Assembly (NCBI RefSeq): GCF_001522545.3
Contig: NC_031769.1
Coordinates: 12,015,888 to 12,079,887 of the forward strand
Length of the DNA stretch: 64,000 bases
Direction: 5' to 3'
Source of the DNA: Parus major
Lineage: Eukaryota; Chordata; Aves; Passeriformes; Paridae
Shown here: in pieces, positions 13,601-26,200 of the stretch
Layout: every line of letters begins with the position of its first letter
Numbering within the stretch: the stretch's first letter is position 1
The notes under the pieces: generated by a model
What the model was told of the DNA's origin: nothing
The model's input: the letters and a program-made list of their open reading frames with translations, nothing else
The model's database searches: none
Made by a program: the position numbers and the translations under genes

Positions 13601-14167
13601 GTGAGTAGATTCTCATACTCAGCTGTTGTATATTCACATTTTCCAGGGATGCTAAGAGGTTTAAATACATAAGTCATTATTTCTACATGATCTTATGTGC
13701 CATAGCAGGGAAAACTTTAGGAACAATTCAAAACACAGTATGATAGGGATATTGGGGCAAGTTTATTTAAAGAAAAAGAGGACAAAGTTTATAGAAATCA
13801 AAGACTTATTAAAAACTATAATAAAAAACCCTCTTTCTTAAACTTAAAGTTCAGCTGGTGCAGTCCATTTCTTGCTGCTGCAATGATATGTTTTAAGCAC
13901 TCAAAGCACTGTATCCTTTTTCAGGTATGTTGTTGCTGTTCTGGTGAACCCATTGGTTTGACAAACAGGAGGGATTTCAGGAATGTTTGCCCTGCTCATT
14001 CCAGCTTTACAAGTAGATGCCATCAGAAACAGATGACAGGATTTACCAAGTTATGTAAGGGGCTAGGAATCTGGAAGTGTTCAGTGTGACAGAAACTCAA
14101 ATTCCAAACACAGGACTCTTATATCAGGATGTTTCACTGTCCTCTGCAGCCTGTCAGCACTGCTCTT
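10613..14167. other. Unique noncoding sequence
   Basis: AT-rich, with a slightly GC-richer stretch near 11780-12060 that holds a minus-strand frame of 112 codons. That frame has no signal peptide, domain or similarity I recognise. No repeat family is identified. Confidence 0.5.
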
Positions 14168-14207
14168 AATGGTTACATCAGCCATTCATATGGCTGATGT
14201 AACCATT
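14168..14207. repeat. Perfect 18-bp inverted repeat with 4-nt loop
   Basis: The left arm at 14168-14185 (AATGGTTACATCAGCCAT) is the exact reverse complement of the right arm at 14190-14207. The loop is TCAT, and pairing stops abruptly on both sides. The sequence is not low complexity. It could form a cruciform in DNA or a tight hairpin in RNA. Confidence 0.97.
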
Positions 14208-14432
14208 TTAAATTAGGAAAAAAATTTAATATCAACAAACCAAAAAAATGGAGCCCTCAGCAAAATACACAGGATTATGGGAGGAAAAGCAAAGCTATTT
14301 GGAAGGTGTAGCACATACACGTGCACATGTACGCACACCACAAACCTATAGCTTTGGCTGAAGTTTTCTTTCTTTAACTATTTCCATTACTTCTGCTGGA
14401 ATATGGTTTTGCAGTTGCTCTGAATAGTTCTC

Positions 14433-14486
14433 CAAAAAAAACCAACCAACCAAACAAACAAACAAACAAAAAAAGCAAAAGAAAAA
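14433..14486. repeat. A/C-rich low-complexity tract with CCAA and CAAA units
   Basis: An A-run is followed by CCAA units, then CAAA units, then another A-run. It is the complement-type counterpart of the T/G tracts elsewhere in the window. Confidence 0.9.
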
Positions 14487-14713
14487 GTTTTTGCATTTGT
14501 AATTGGAGAGAGCTATTTGGCACAAGATTAATAGGACTGCCAAAGAGCAGAAGGAGAGCTCACCATAACATTGCGCCAGTTGCTCCCTATTACAGGGCAT
14601 CCCTAAATTTCCTCTCAGTGGCAGGGCAGAGCTGTGGTTGTTTTTCCTGCTGTAGGGAGGATCTCTAGGTTGATTTTACACAACTCAGCTTTGGGCTGGT
14701 TCAGGGTGCCTAA

Positions 14714-14740
14714 GACACGTGCAGTTGTCTACCACGTGTC
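14714..14740. promoter_or_regulatory. Inverted pair of CACGTG E-boxes
   Basis: GACACGTG (14714-14721) and CACGTGTC (14733-14740) form an 8-bp inverted repeat. Each arm contains the perfect E-box CACGTG (14716-14721 and 14733-14738), with 11 nt between the two hexamers. CACGTG is bound by bHLH factors of the MYC/USF/CLOCK type. Whether this pair is functional is unknown. Confidence 0.35.
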
Positions 14741-15650
14741 CTGTGTGGCACAAAATGTGGGGTGGCACATAATAGGACACAACATAAGAAGACCACTGCC
14801 CACCCACAGGAAGCCCAGGGTGGCTCAATAGGGTTATCTGTCTGCTGTAAAAAGGACAAAAGAGCAAAAGTAAAATTCTACCCACTTCTTGGGGTGTTGC
14901 TCAGATGGACTTTTTACTCAAGGTTGCAACATGATGCACAGGGGTTGCTGTCTTTCCACATGGCAGAGCTCCTCCTCCCTTTGAAAAATGTGCTCTTTGC
15001 TCTAGAAGGCTGTGTTTTTTTATTTTTGCACATGTTAAAATAGAAATATGAAGGGCTTACATAGAGGAGAAAGCAGTTTTATGATGATAAGATTGATTTC
15101 AGGTCTACAAATACCCCATGCATGTGAAGGGGATTTTGTTTTATCCAGACTAATGAAAACAATGGAATCTTTACAGAAACTTTCAGACCAGGAATGGACT
15201 GCTCTGAATTCAGTCCCATGTTCCACACATGTTAAAATTATTTTCCAATTTGTTGGAAGCAGAGGCAGTCACAGCATGCAAGTCAGTAATCAAAAGCAGC
15301 TACTGCAAGTATTAAAGTGAATGTCTCCATGTGACCCATATTTGTAAAAAATTCCTGTGATCTCATGAAATTAAAATTCTTGTTACTAAAGTAAATATGG
15401 AACTTCATGCAGTTGATAACTTCTGATCATGAGAATCTGAGTTTAGTACAAAATGATCCAAATGTTTTTCTCTGCCATCTTTATGTCTGACATTAGGAAA
15501 GGCAAGCTCCATGAAGAAGTAGGATATATATTTCAATATTTTTAAAATATATCCTGTGGGTATGACAAGTAAGGTGGCTCTATCCCATCACTTTAAGGAT
15601 TCAGTAACATGTCCAACATTTACATACTTTTGTGTTCACTTTTTCTCTTT

Positions 15651-15663
15651 TATACATATATAC

Positions 15664-15699
<36 letters not shown>
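15651..15699. repeat. Compound microsatellite (TACA)n-(AT)13
   Basis: An interrupted TATACA/CATA stretch passes into a pure AT dinucleotide run from 15674 to 15699. It is likely polymorphic. Confidence 0.95.
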
Positions 15700-16998
15700 G
15701 ATATTCTTTATTGATGCAGTGTTAGATCACAAAAATGGCTGTTCTCTTTTGCCTGATAAGGCTGTGATTTATTGCTGAGGATCAAATATTTATTAATCAT
15801 TTGAGCTCAGGATATGAAATAATTTTTCAAGTTGTCCAGCTGAGCCCATCCAGTTAAATTTTTCCATCAATTGTAAGAGATGGTGTAAAGTTGGCCCTGA
15901 ATGTCAATCTGTCTTCAGGAACAGTTGTAATCTCAGTCTCAACCCTGCATCAAAGCTTAGACAGTGAGTTATGAATTTTCAGTCTCCTAGCAGAACAAGT
16001 CCTTCACAAGTTCACTTCTGATATCAGAAATAAGATCAAGCAGAATTTTCTTAGTTTGATAAAATATCTCTAATTAAACAAACAAAAAAATAAATTAAAA
16101 CCCAGATGTTTCTTCCTGAGATGGACCTCTTATATAATTTCTAGGATATCAAGCATGTCTGATTTTAACTGCATTTCCACTTAATTTTAAAGATATAACT
16201 ATTTTTTACTGGAAATGAATTTGTTTTTGCAGAGTGGGAAATCTTGCAGTCAAACTCATTCCCCTAGTAAATCCCAAGGGCCAAATACGACAGCCATTAT
16301 CAACCTGTTTTCTGAAGCAATAGTTTTAATGTTAAGAAATGCCATTAGTACCTAATTTGATTCCATAAAATATAATGCTCTAAATGATGGAAAACAATCA
16401 CTTAAGTACATTGCTTTAAACTGATTAAATTAAAAAAATTAAGATTTTCCTGAAGTATATGACTCAGATTATGCTACTCCACTGGCACATTCTAATGACA
16501 AGCCTTCAATAAAGAAACAAAAATCATTTCCATAAAGCTTTTGGAGAAGTTCTAGACATGCTGTCACAGGAACACAAAACTTCCTGACATAAATCAAAGA
16601 ATCTGACTTTATTAAATATCTCTTTACTGAGGCTTGAATTTCCTAAGAGTTTTAATTGCATTTTGCACAAGTATATTGATAGAAAGACATTTATAATAAA
16701 AAATGATGTTTTGATTTGAAAAATATATGATGATATATTAGGAACAAAAATTTCTTTGAACATCAAGTTACTTATTTTCAAATATATTTCCAGTTATTTT
16801 TAAGAAAAATAATCAATTTTCTGGTTTACCTACACCAAATCCTCACAATTCAGAGTACTTTTAAACTTAAGCAAAGAGAATTAAATGGCCATTCATAACG
16901 AAGTAAGGAAGTCATAGAAGATTAGCAACTTTCTTTTTTTTGGCATCTATTTCTTCTGATCCAGAAAAAGATCCTCAAACAACAATACACATTTTTTT
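15700..16998. other. AT-rich unique noncoding sequence
   Basis: No gene or repeat family seen. It ends in a T-run that runs directly into the assembly gap. Confidence 0.55.
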
Positions 16999-17329
16999 NN
17001 NNNNNNNNNNNNNNNNNNNNNNNNNNNNNNNNNNNNNNNNNNNNNNNNNNNNNNNNNNNNNNNNNNNNNNNNNNNNNNNNNNNNNNNNNNNNNNNNNNNN
17101 NNNNNNNNNNNNNNNNNNNNNNNNNNNNNNNNNNNNNNNNNNNNNNNNNNNNNNNNNNNNNNNNNNNNNNNNNNNNNNNNNNNNNNNNNNNNNNNNNNNN
17201 NNNNNNNNNNNNNNNNNNNNNNNNNNNNNNNNNNNNNNNNNNNNNNNNNNNNNNNNNNNNNNNNNNNNNNNNNNNNNNNNNNNNNNNNNNNNNNNNNNNN
17301 NNNNNNNNNNNNNNNNNNNNNNNNNNNNN
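16999..17329. other. Assembly gap (331 N)
   Basis: The sequence is unknown. The gap is bordered on the right by a G-rich pentanucleotide array with no unique spacer. Its size is not a round number, so it looks like an estimated gap. Open frames that read through the N are meaningless. Confidence 0.99.
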
Positions 17330-17392
17330 GAAGGGAAGGGAAGGGAAGGGAAGGGAAGGGAAGGGAAGGGAAGGGAAGGGAAGGGAAGGGAA
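17330..17392 (+). repeat. (AAGGG)12 pentanucleotide array at gap edge
   Basis: Twelve perfect AAGGG units (17331-17390), with a partial unit on each side and no interruptions. The array starts at the first base after the gap, so its true length is unknown and the gap probably contains more of it. The opposite strand reads CCCTT. Repeated GGG runs with AA spacers can form G-quadruplexes or, as a purine strand, triplexes. Confidence 0.97.
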
Positions 17393-19160
17393 TTTCTCTC
17401 CAGCAGCAACCTCTCCAGCTTAGCTTTATTGCAAGATTTTTTAATTTAAAGAAACACAAACTATGGGCCCACTCTGATCTGATTTTCTATCTTTAAAAAT
17501 ATTAATAATGCATTTTATTATTGTGTTCTCTTTATCATTTTCTGCTGCCTAGTTTGGCCTAACTCTTTCCAGCTTGAAAATGACTGCACTTATCCACATC
17601 AGCTAAAGATTGTAGTCTGAGAATAAATGTTATTTATGAATTTTGGAATCAGTCAGCAAAAAGAGTTATTGATGACTGAGCCATCATCACAGTTGATATG
17701 CAGTTGTTGTTAATCACTCTATTATTTCAGAAAAAAGACCACTGAGTGCCTGGCCTGTGCAAGCCAATTTCTCCAATAAGTGACGTGTGGCCAGCATTTG
17801 AAGCAGCTCAGACACAATGCAAGAGCACTCCATCTGTAAAGGAACTTCCCAGCTGAGTCTGCCAGGGATATGGACCCCATCCAGGGATTTACAGGCAGGG
17901 ATTTGCTGTCATCTCTCCACCTGCCACCTATGGTTACACTCCAGACAGTTGCCTCCTTTGCCCTCCTATCAGTAGTGGATTTCAGTTCTGAAAGCAAGCT
18001 GAGCTGCCCTAGACAAACCCATAAAGCCTCTCTTCTAAATGTGAAGCGTGACTTGAGGTATCTTTTCACACCACATTGTTGGCATCTCCTCCTGTCTGTG
18101 TGGCTGCACATTCCTACACAGATAACTGCATCTTCCCTCTGCCTGTCTGCAGAACAAGAGCTTGGCAATGTTTTAGCATACACGAGTGTTCTTCCTCCCA
18201 GTCCCACCTCCTGCAAAGTCTGATTGACACAGGCACCATCGTGCTGTTATCACACTGTATTAGCAGCCAAATAAGAGCTTCTCCAGCTTCCTGCGGTGAT
18301 GGTCTCCTTCTGACCATGTAGGGAAAAGTAAATTCTCACAAGCCTCTCTAAGTTTTTGATACGTGCAAGAAAATGAATGGGAAGTTTTGGTACCAGAAGT
18401 CAATAACTATGCCAGGCATCCAAGTGCACATCTGACAGGCTGGGTCTGCTTCTCTTGAGCCTGCACAGCAATATCGGCGCTTTATACTGGCTCATAAACC
18501 TGTAAAGGCAACGACTCAATTCTCATCTTTTTTATGGTTTGGGCTTTTGTTGGGTTAATGGATTATCTGATTTGAAAGAATTATGTTTTATGGCATTTGT
18601 GCTTTTTTGGATTTAATAGATTTAGCAAGTAATTATCTTTCCCATGGTCTGTGAGATTTTTTCCTGTAGAGGTATCCTTCAATACAGTTAAATATTTCAT
18701 TGTGTAAGTTGTTTGTATTCCAGGCAAGTCTGGTTTATTTTCCTGAACAGATATGGGGTTAGGCAAAATTTAATAGTATACCTTTGTTCTTCATAACTAC
18801 ATCAATAATCACTTTCATAGATACTTTGATAACATTATATCACTACACATACTTACAAAAGAGAAATCCTGATGGCATCAAATACTATTTACAGCTAACA
18901 TTCTTGCAGTATATTAAATACATTGTTCATTAGAGAAAAAACCTTCACTCTTTTCCTACATTTATCAACTGTGCAGAAAAAAGACAAAAATAGAGGACTT
19001 TTGCTGTAATGGGGTAATCTTGAGGTAATGTGTTTCAGTTACCAAGACTGCTTGTGAGTCGGCACATTTCAGACTGTCAGTGGCTCTGAGTATACAGGAG
19101 AAGTAAAAAGCTTTGGAAAAAAAGCCAAGAAAAAACCCCCAAAAGGCTGCTATTGTTGAC
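17393..19160. other. Unique noncoding sequence with GC-richer patch
   Basis: At about 17720-18330 composition is locally GC-richer. Frames are open on the minus strand (164 codons, 17722-18216) and on the plus strand (117 and 81 codons) at the same place. The translations show no domain, hydrophobic pattern or known motif, and the two-strand openness argues against coding. The rest is AT-rich. Confidence 0.5.
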
Positions 19161-19164
19161 TGTG

Positions 19165-19228
19165 CTATTAGCAGGGTGCCAGACTAGATGGTCCCCAGAG
19201 GTGCCTTCCATCCCAGTGATTCTGTGAC
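19165..19228 (+). mobile_element. CR1 LINE 3'-terminal fragment
   Basis: Contains GACTAGATGGTCCCCAGAGG, followed by a 'tgccttccatccca' block and a single ATTCTGTGA-like tail unit at about 19219-19227. That is the order of the 3' UTR end of avian CR1 elements in sense orientation. CR1 copies are usually 5'-truncated like this one. The boundary upstream of 19165 is uncertain because of decay. Confidence 0.8.
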
Positions 19229-22200
19229 AAATTCTGCAGATCTCACATTCAGAGTACACCTATGTGCAGATTATTTTTGTCTTTTTTTTTTCTGTAGACA
19301 AAACTGATTCTGTATTTAATGAAATTAATTCCCTTGTTTACTGTATACTGCTTCTTATGCTTTCAAGAGAAAACTTGAGTTCAAAGGGGTTTTTTTTTGT
19401 TTAAGAAAAGGAGGAGAAAACATAGGATATAAGAAATTTGCATCTATTGCATTTAACTTCTGCAGCAATCCAGAGCTAACTCTCCCTTGGAATTAGCACA
19501 CCCTCAGTGTGATGTCTGTTTGAACACAGAGCAACAAAGATTGTTGTGATTTACATCTGACAGCTGGGATTGTTCCCCAAGGAGTTCAGTCTGGAGTCAG
19601 TGTCTCCAAAGGATTGATGACCACTAAAGCAATGGCATTATTAAATTTAAACGGGAAAAAAGCCAATGTTTTACAAGTGACCATTTAATTTGGAAAGAAA
19701 GCAGCATTGAAACTCTCACCCCTCTTCATCATGTAATTACACTTTAGACAAAAAGTTGGTTCCAGTTGCCTTATAAGGCTCCAACAAAAATAGTGTGCAG
19801 CCAGCCCAGGATATTTCTGTCAGACTTTAAAAGCTCATTCAGCTCCCCTGTAGGATTAAGAATGTTTTTGTGAACAACAGGGAAGTCTTGAACTAACTAA
19901 GGACTTAAAAATCAAATTAATCCTTCATTAAAACACAGCCTCCTCACCTTTTTCTAACAAGCATAGAATGTCAGGAATCAATTGACTACTTGTTATTGAA
20001 CCAAGTATTTTTCTCATGAACTTTTTAATTTGCTCCATGAACTAAATGTCTAATTTGTGGAACAACAGGATTTTCTAATCACTTTTATTTTGACATTTAT
20101 GAAGCAACAATGGCTTTGATGAAGTCATATTTAGACAATAGAGGCAAATCCCAATCTAGCATTTCCACAGCTCCTCTCCGGTCAGAGAAATATCGTAGGT
20201 ATAAATCAATGATCTGCTGAAATGTGAGGGGAGGGGGAATAAAACAAGTTGCTGCTGGTTTTAACTCTGCCTGTTTTTCTTGTAAAACACTGCAGTACCA
20301 TATACCTACACACAGATTGCCCATTAAAATCATAGACACCAAATGAATGGTATATAAACTTAAAATCAAGGAGGGTTGTTTAGCAAATACTTTTGACTTT
20401 TTATTCCCCATAACTCACATTTTACAAATTAACATGTATTCACATAGAATTTCCATGTGTTTTTCAAAAATATTTATTTCATTTCTCTATTTTTAGAGGA
20501 AGAAAACACTGAAAATAGAGCAATAATGCATACCACCAAATAGAACCCACTGTGGGCAAATGGTGTTTAGAAAGGCAGGATAAAGCAAGGAAAGAGTTGA
20601 TTGAAATAGCTGGAACCAGGAGCACGTCAGTAAAGAGTCAGGTGATGCACCAGATTTCACTAAGGACACAAATGTGTGCCTGTTTCTTTAGGGTCATGCT
20701 GTTCCTGAAGATCTCTCCTGGGGAGCAGCTACTCCCATCTCCCTAGGGTAAGGGAGCACTCTGAAAAGTGAAAGAAAAGTAAAGAACACATCTTAGTCTT
20801 TGGGTCTAATAGGATCAGACTATGCAATTTGGGAACAAGCTTCTTATTTCATTAGCTCTGATAGCTCCAGTAACAGATATTTACTGGTGATCTGAGGAAG
20901 TCAAAGGAAAAATGGAGAACAAAAGAAAAAGCCAACAATATGCAACAAGGAAACAACTGTGGCTTTAGAAAACAATGATCTCAAGCTGGAAAATTCAAAT
21001 CTAAAAGTCAGAAGCCACCTGAAAGACCTTGGTTTAGGGTAAATTGAAAAAAAAAAAAAAAAAGCAATTTAAGATGGGATGCCTCTAATCTGAGTTCAGC
21101 TGTCTAAAATTTAGGCAGACTTAAATTCTGATCTAGGCTATAACACACTGAGAGATAAGCAGTTTCAGAGTCATTAACTGACAAAATTATAGACATGGTT
21201 TAGGATAGAATGATTTTCTTCTGAATGCATTTACCTCTCATGGGTGACTTTTAGAGAATCATATACATCAGGCTTATACTGGACAGTCAACATTTTCATC
21301 CAGAAAGATATTTCGTGTTACACAGTCTACAAGATTCCCAGAGCAGGTTATCACAGTGTCATGATAATTTATACAGTAGAATAATGTCAAAACTGAAAAT
21401 TGTTCTTTCCAGGTGAATCTAAGTACACACAGAGAAACAAGAATAAAGGAAATTAATTTTCATTGTATCAATCAAACTTCACACATTTTTTAGCCTATAA
21501 ACAGATATATCTGGTATTAGTATAACAATTCTTAGTGAGGCTGTAACGTAGTTATATCCACTCACAGTTGTTTGAAACACAAATCTTTCCCTTAGAAATG
21601 AAATTTAGAAAGAAGTTAATTTTATTTAAATTGTTTTAGAGGCCCCCAATGCCAAGTATTTCTAATTAAATTAAGTTAAAAGGAAAAATTTAATCTGCTT
21701 GATCATGCAATTTCTTAAAATGTAGACTCCTATTATCATTGTTTTCCAAAAAATAGCAATCTGAATTATTCAGGAATTAAAGCATCCATTAAGATTCAAG
21801 CTCTAAGTAAATTTTTTAACTTCCATAAAAGTATCATTCAGTATTTTGAACAACAAAGAATCATTAAAGCTTTTTGAAATATCCAAATTTCTTCATGCTG
21901 GCAAAACATCTGGCTGTAAGTTAATTTTTGCATAATTAATCCAATATGTCAGGGGCATGTGCTGCTTTTATTTGTTGTGGGGATGATAGAGATTTTTTTC
22001 AAAAAACCAGTTGATTCACAATCAAATGTTTCAAGGTCAGTTAAAGACGCTGAAATAAAATCATTACAGATAACACACAGCTTTCAATGGTAATGAACTG
22101 TATTGAATAACTATGAAATGGAACAGATTCCTTTCTATATGTGTAATAGGAACTTTAGTATAGGTAATTGCTCAAATTGAAGAGCTTGATGTGTTCTTTG

Positions 22201-22849
22201 CTGTATAGATCACGTATTCCTAGCTGAGCTTTACATTTTCATTCCAAAGTCCCAATAGTAATAGAAGAAAAATGAAAGTGATTTTTGTCTTGGACACAGT
22301 TTTAAAGCCTGCACACCAATATGCCCACACAAAAACAAGAGGATAGCTCATAAGTTGTGAGCAGCAGTGAAAGGGTGTGTAATGAAAGGTATTCATGCCA
22401 TTGCTGAGTGTCAAGAAAGACTTTTCTCCTCCAGCTGGAAGTCCTTCAGGTGGGGAAACTCCCTCCTGAAAGCTGATGCCAGCAGAGCTGTGATAAATCC
22501 CTGCCACCCCAGAGCCAGAGCCCTGCTCCCTGCACCTGTGTGGTGCCAGAACCTCCAGGCAGGAGCAGGTGAAGAAAGGACTGGAAACACCGAGGGGAAG
22601 AGCAGGAACCCTGTGAGCTGAGCTGCAGTGTGTGGGTGGATGGTAAAACAGGGGTGGAACATGCTGCCTTCTCATTTAAAGAGGAGAATCAGAGGAAAAC
22701 GGGCTGGAGAACCGAAACACATCACTGTGAAACAAGGGAGATAATTTTGCTTTTGTGGCTATATCTAAGGCATTTCAAGCCATTTTAATTTCTCAAAAGG
22801 GAAATGAAATAAATCTGTTATTAAATTTATATGAGAACCTAACAAGCTA
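19229..22849. other. Unique noncoding sequence
   Basis: Holds a 17-A homopolymer (21047-21063) and a GC-richer patch at about 22420-22680 with overlapping frames of up to 151 codons on the minus strand and 84 on the plus strand. A minus-strand frame of 104 codons at 20097-20411 lies in AT-rich sequence, but I recognise no family. No repeats are identified. Confidence 0.5.
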
Positions 22850-23250
22850 GCAGAACACCCCCCAGTGATTTACATGAGATGCTCTTATTATCCATGGATC
22901 ACTGACATGATAGAGCATAATGACATCTGAAAGAGTACTTGGAGACCACTATTTATTGTCAATGAGCAGTTAAGAAGCCCTGAGCTTTTTGGAGCCTCAG
23001 TTTATTGTGTCAGTCTGTGGAGAAACAGACACTAAAGGCAGCAATATCTCCATATGATGAAGCCAACTGGCATCCTAACAGCATGCCTGCTCGTATTGTA
23101 CTTGGAAGAGCTTTTTATTCATGACTAGCTCTGTGTGAAATAATCCCATTTTTCATTATATTGCTGTGTGTCCATCTCCTGGAATATTAATATATGAGTT
23201 TGAATTCAAATCAGCTCTGCATGAAGAACAAAGTTTTTAATTCACAAAAT
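22850..23250. promoter_or_regulatory. Candidate conserved noncoding element
   Basis: A repeat-free block of balanced composition, with no homopolymer runs and many 6-8 bp words typical of homeodomain, GATA and POU sites (TTATTATCC, ATTAATAT, TAATGACAT). I call it only on texture; no alignment was available. Confidence 0.18.
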
Positions 23251-26200
23251 TTTTGCATATTTTACAAAAATAGACATAGCTGGAGTGTAAGCACAGAAGT
23301 GTTAATGACTGAGTTTTTCAGCTTCAGAATTACCATGAATAATCCAGTGTTTTAAACTGCCTTGTTCACTAGAATTAGGTTCAATTGCTGTCCCTAACTG
23401 GTAAGGGGAGGTGCAAGCCTCACTTGTCACCTGGTTAAATTTTCAAGGAATCACCTTCAGGCTTTGCTGATGTTGCCACTCATAGTACCAATAACTCTTT
23501 GAAATTAACTGCAAAGTCTTTTCTCTGCCATTTTCTATTCTTTTCTTGGAAATTTTCCTTTGCCATAATACCAGAGAGTTTGCCTTAAGTCAGTGCAGGG
23601 ATGTGGTACCATCAAGGGGACAATATATTCCCTATATTTCCATATTTTTCCCAGTTGTTGTGCTGCTTGATTTTTGGAGATTTTAAACACTATAAGGGAA
23701 GGACAATTTGTATGTACAATGTCTTGTGCTGTGAGATGTATTGCTTCCTGACTGTGCTTGTTAAGTAATATCACAGTATATCATCACAGTGATAAAATCT
23801 GCCTTGCTGAAAGAGCTGTTGATTCAAACTCTCTACATCACCCAGAGACTGTGAAATCCTGCCTTGAAAATCCTGGCCTAAGATGTCAGATGTGCCTTCA
23901 GTGGTTGTTGCCTTCCAGCCAGAAAAACTTGCCTGGGCATTGTTTACTTTTACCTATATTTTTTCAGAGTTTTAAATAAAAGACAGAGTCAAAAATTGTA
24001 ATTCCCTACAGGTCCTGATTCAAAGCCTTTAGGACTAAGTTCTTTCCATTGATTTAGGTGGTCTGAGATAAACCCCAATATCTGGGGATTATAGAATTAC
24101 TATATCAGCTACAGCATATATCTCTGGAAATCATTCCCATTCTGGTATTAGTAACAGGTTTCATTGCAGTATATTACATACAACTGCTTTGTACACCTTT
24201 ATTTATGTGGTAACCATTACTGAATTACGTCAAAAGACAGATATGAAGCATTTAAAATAAAATGCGTCCTATAGTAAAAAAAGAAAAACATCCAGGGATT
24301 GAAATACTTCAAATTGATTGAGATTCTTGTAAAAATAGATGAAAAAAAATCAGCTCTATCATAAATAGGAAGGTGTTTTCTTATGGGATAATTAAACAGT
24401 AATGATTTCCTATCAAGATATCAACTATTTCTATTCAACCAATAGAAATGTGATTCTGCCTGCCTCACTTATGTTTGTCCTCTTCTATGAAGAAAAAGGT
24501 AATAAGCAAAAATCTTTGCCCTCCTTTTCCTCCAGTGCTCATTGTCTCAGTTTGATCTACCCCACCTTTATGAATGATTGAACTCTAATCTTATTTATTT
24601 ATTTGAGAACCATGGCCATTAAAAGAATATCTGTATAGAGATTATATAGAGATCAGATATCTAAGTGCAAAGTCATTGGGACTTGCAAGTGTGAAACTGG
24701 TGAAACTATTGTAAAGTGGTAAGTTACCTGACATTCTCAAAATAGAGCACCTGGGCTTTAGCAAGAGAACTTGATATTATAATTTTATTTACTGAGAAAC
24801 ATCAAATTAAGTTGTTTTATTGAAGCACTGACAATTTTCATCATTTGCATTAAATTCCACTCCATCTCAACATACATTCAAAGAGTTCAGCACTACCTCC
24901 TCCATGGTCACATACCTGAGGAGCAGGTGTGTCATGAAAACCAGCAGTGATTGTTTACATCAAAGGGATGTAAAGCAGCTGTGCCATTCTAAACATTAGT
25001 CTGGCTGGAAGAGCTGTAAGGTCCTGCTTTTGCTTCTGGTATCCATTTTCCAACAGGCTTTAACCAGTATGATTCCTATGGATCATTTCCCTTTGGAAAT
25101 GCATCCTAACTGCTGAAGTGACAAATATCTGCTGGTGTGGTGAAGCACACCATGCATTCCTCAGTTATCAGAATGTCAATCACCACATTCCTGATACTGT
25201 TCTGTTACTGCTACTGCTGCAGTTTCACTTTACCCCATCTGACCTTGGGGAAAAGGCTAACAGGGATAGGAAAGTGGTGGTGTTTCCCTTCTATATTTGG
25301 CTGTCCTGCAAAGGTACTGGGCAGGCTTAGCAGAAACTGGGCTTGGAGAAAGGGCAATTACAGGATTTTGCATTCATATGTTTTAAACTTCTGGGTACCA
25401 TCTCAGGAAAATTTAAGCTACCCAAAAGTTCAGTTAATTTTTGTTTTGAGCAACAGCTCATAATTATGTTTGGAGCCTGCATGCTTTACACTTGGCCAGT
25501 CCAGCTGAATTTCTTTCAGACACTTTTTATTGAGAAATACATGACCACTGTATTGCAAACCAGGGCATTAGCATAATCTGTTTACAGTCCCTTAATGTCT
25601 GCAGAAAAACCCCCAGGAGAATAAGAATTTCCTTTGTATACATTCTTCACAGTGCCAAGGTCTTTACAATTCTGCATTTGAAGGACAGAAACAACAGAAC
25701 CCTTTTCAGGCTACATTTTAAACAATATTAATTTTTTTCTAAAATATCTAAAGAAAATGTATTAGAGATGCTACTTTATCCCATGCAGTCTTGAGCAGGT
25801 TATTTGCAAGATGGGGCACCAGATACTTTTTATAATTGCCTTATGGGAAGGTAGTTTTACTTTTTGCACTTACCCAAATGCTTTCTGAAGGTGTATGCTA
25901 TTTCCAATTCCTTCAGAACTTGTCCTTGAATCACCAATGATTGGCATCAGGAGATTTTTTTCCACTGGAGGCACCTAATCTTTCAGTTCTCTGTGCTGTG
26001 CTTTCTGAGACTATCTCATTTATTTGCTGTATAAGTTTCATGAAGTATTGCAACTCTCTGGCCCCTTTGAAACTGCCATATCTACTGCACATTTTGAGGT
26101 CAATTTTGTTTCTATCAAATACTGCTTTTGGATTGAATTATTTTGCACAGTACTCACTAACCATTCTCTTAATGCATCACTTCAACTCCCTCCAAACTGG

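Noticed and set aside
16940..17459. Frames of 144-170 codons on both strands
   Set aside because: They read through 331 N and the AAGGG array; the apparent length comes from the gap.
17722..18216. Minus-strand frame of 164 codons, longest free of N
   Set aside because: No domain or motif, no conserved-looking composition, and open plus-strand frames overlap it; it sits in a GC-richer patch where stops are rare.
20097..20411. Minus-strand frame of 104 codons with a hydrophobic stretch in its first half
   Set aside because: It lies in AT-rich DNA, but I recognise no family and see no splice or promoter context. A protein search of 20097-20411 would settle it; a hit in several birds would reverse this.
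22220..22675. Minus-strand frame of 151 codons
   Set aside because: Overlaps other frames on both strands in a GC-richer patch; no signal, domain or family recognised.
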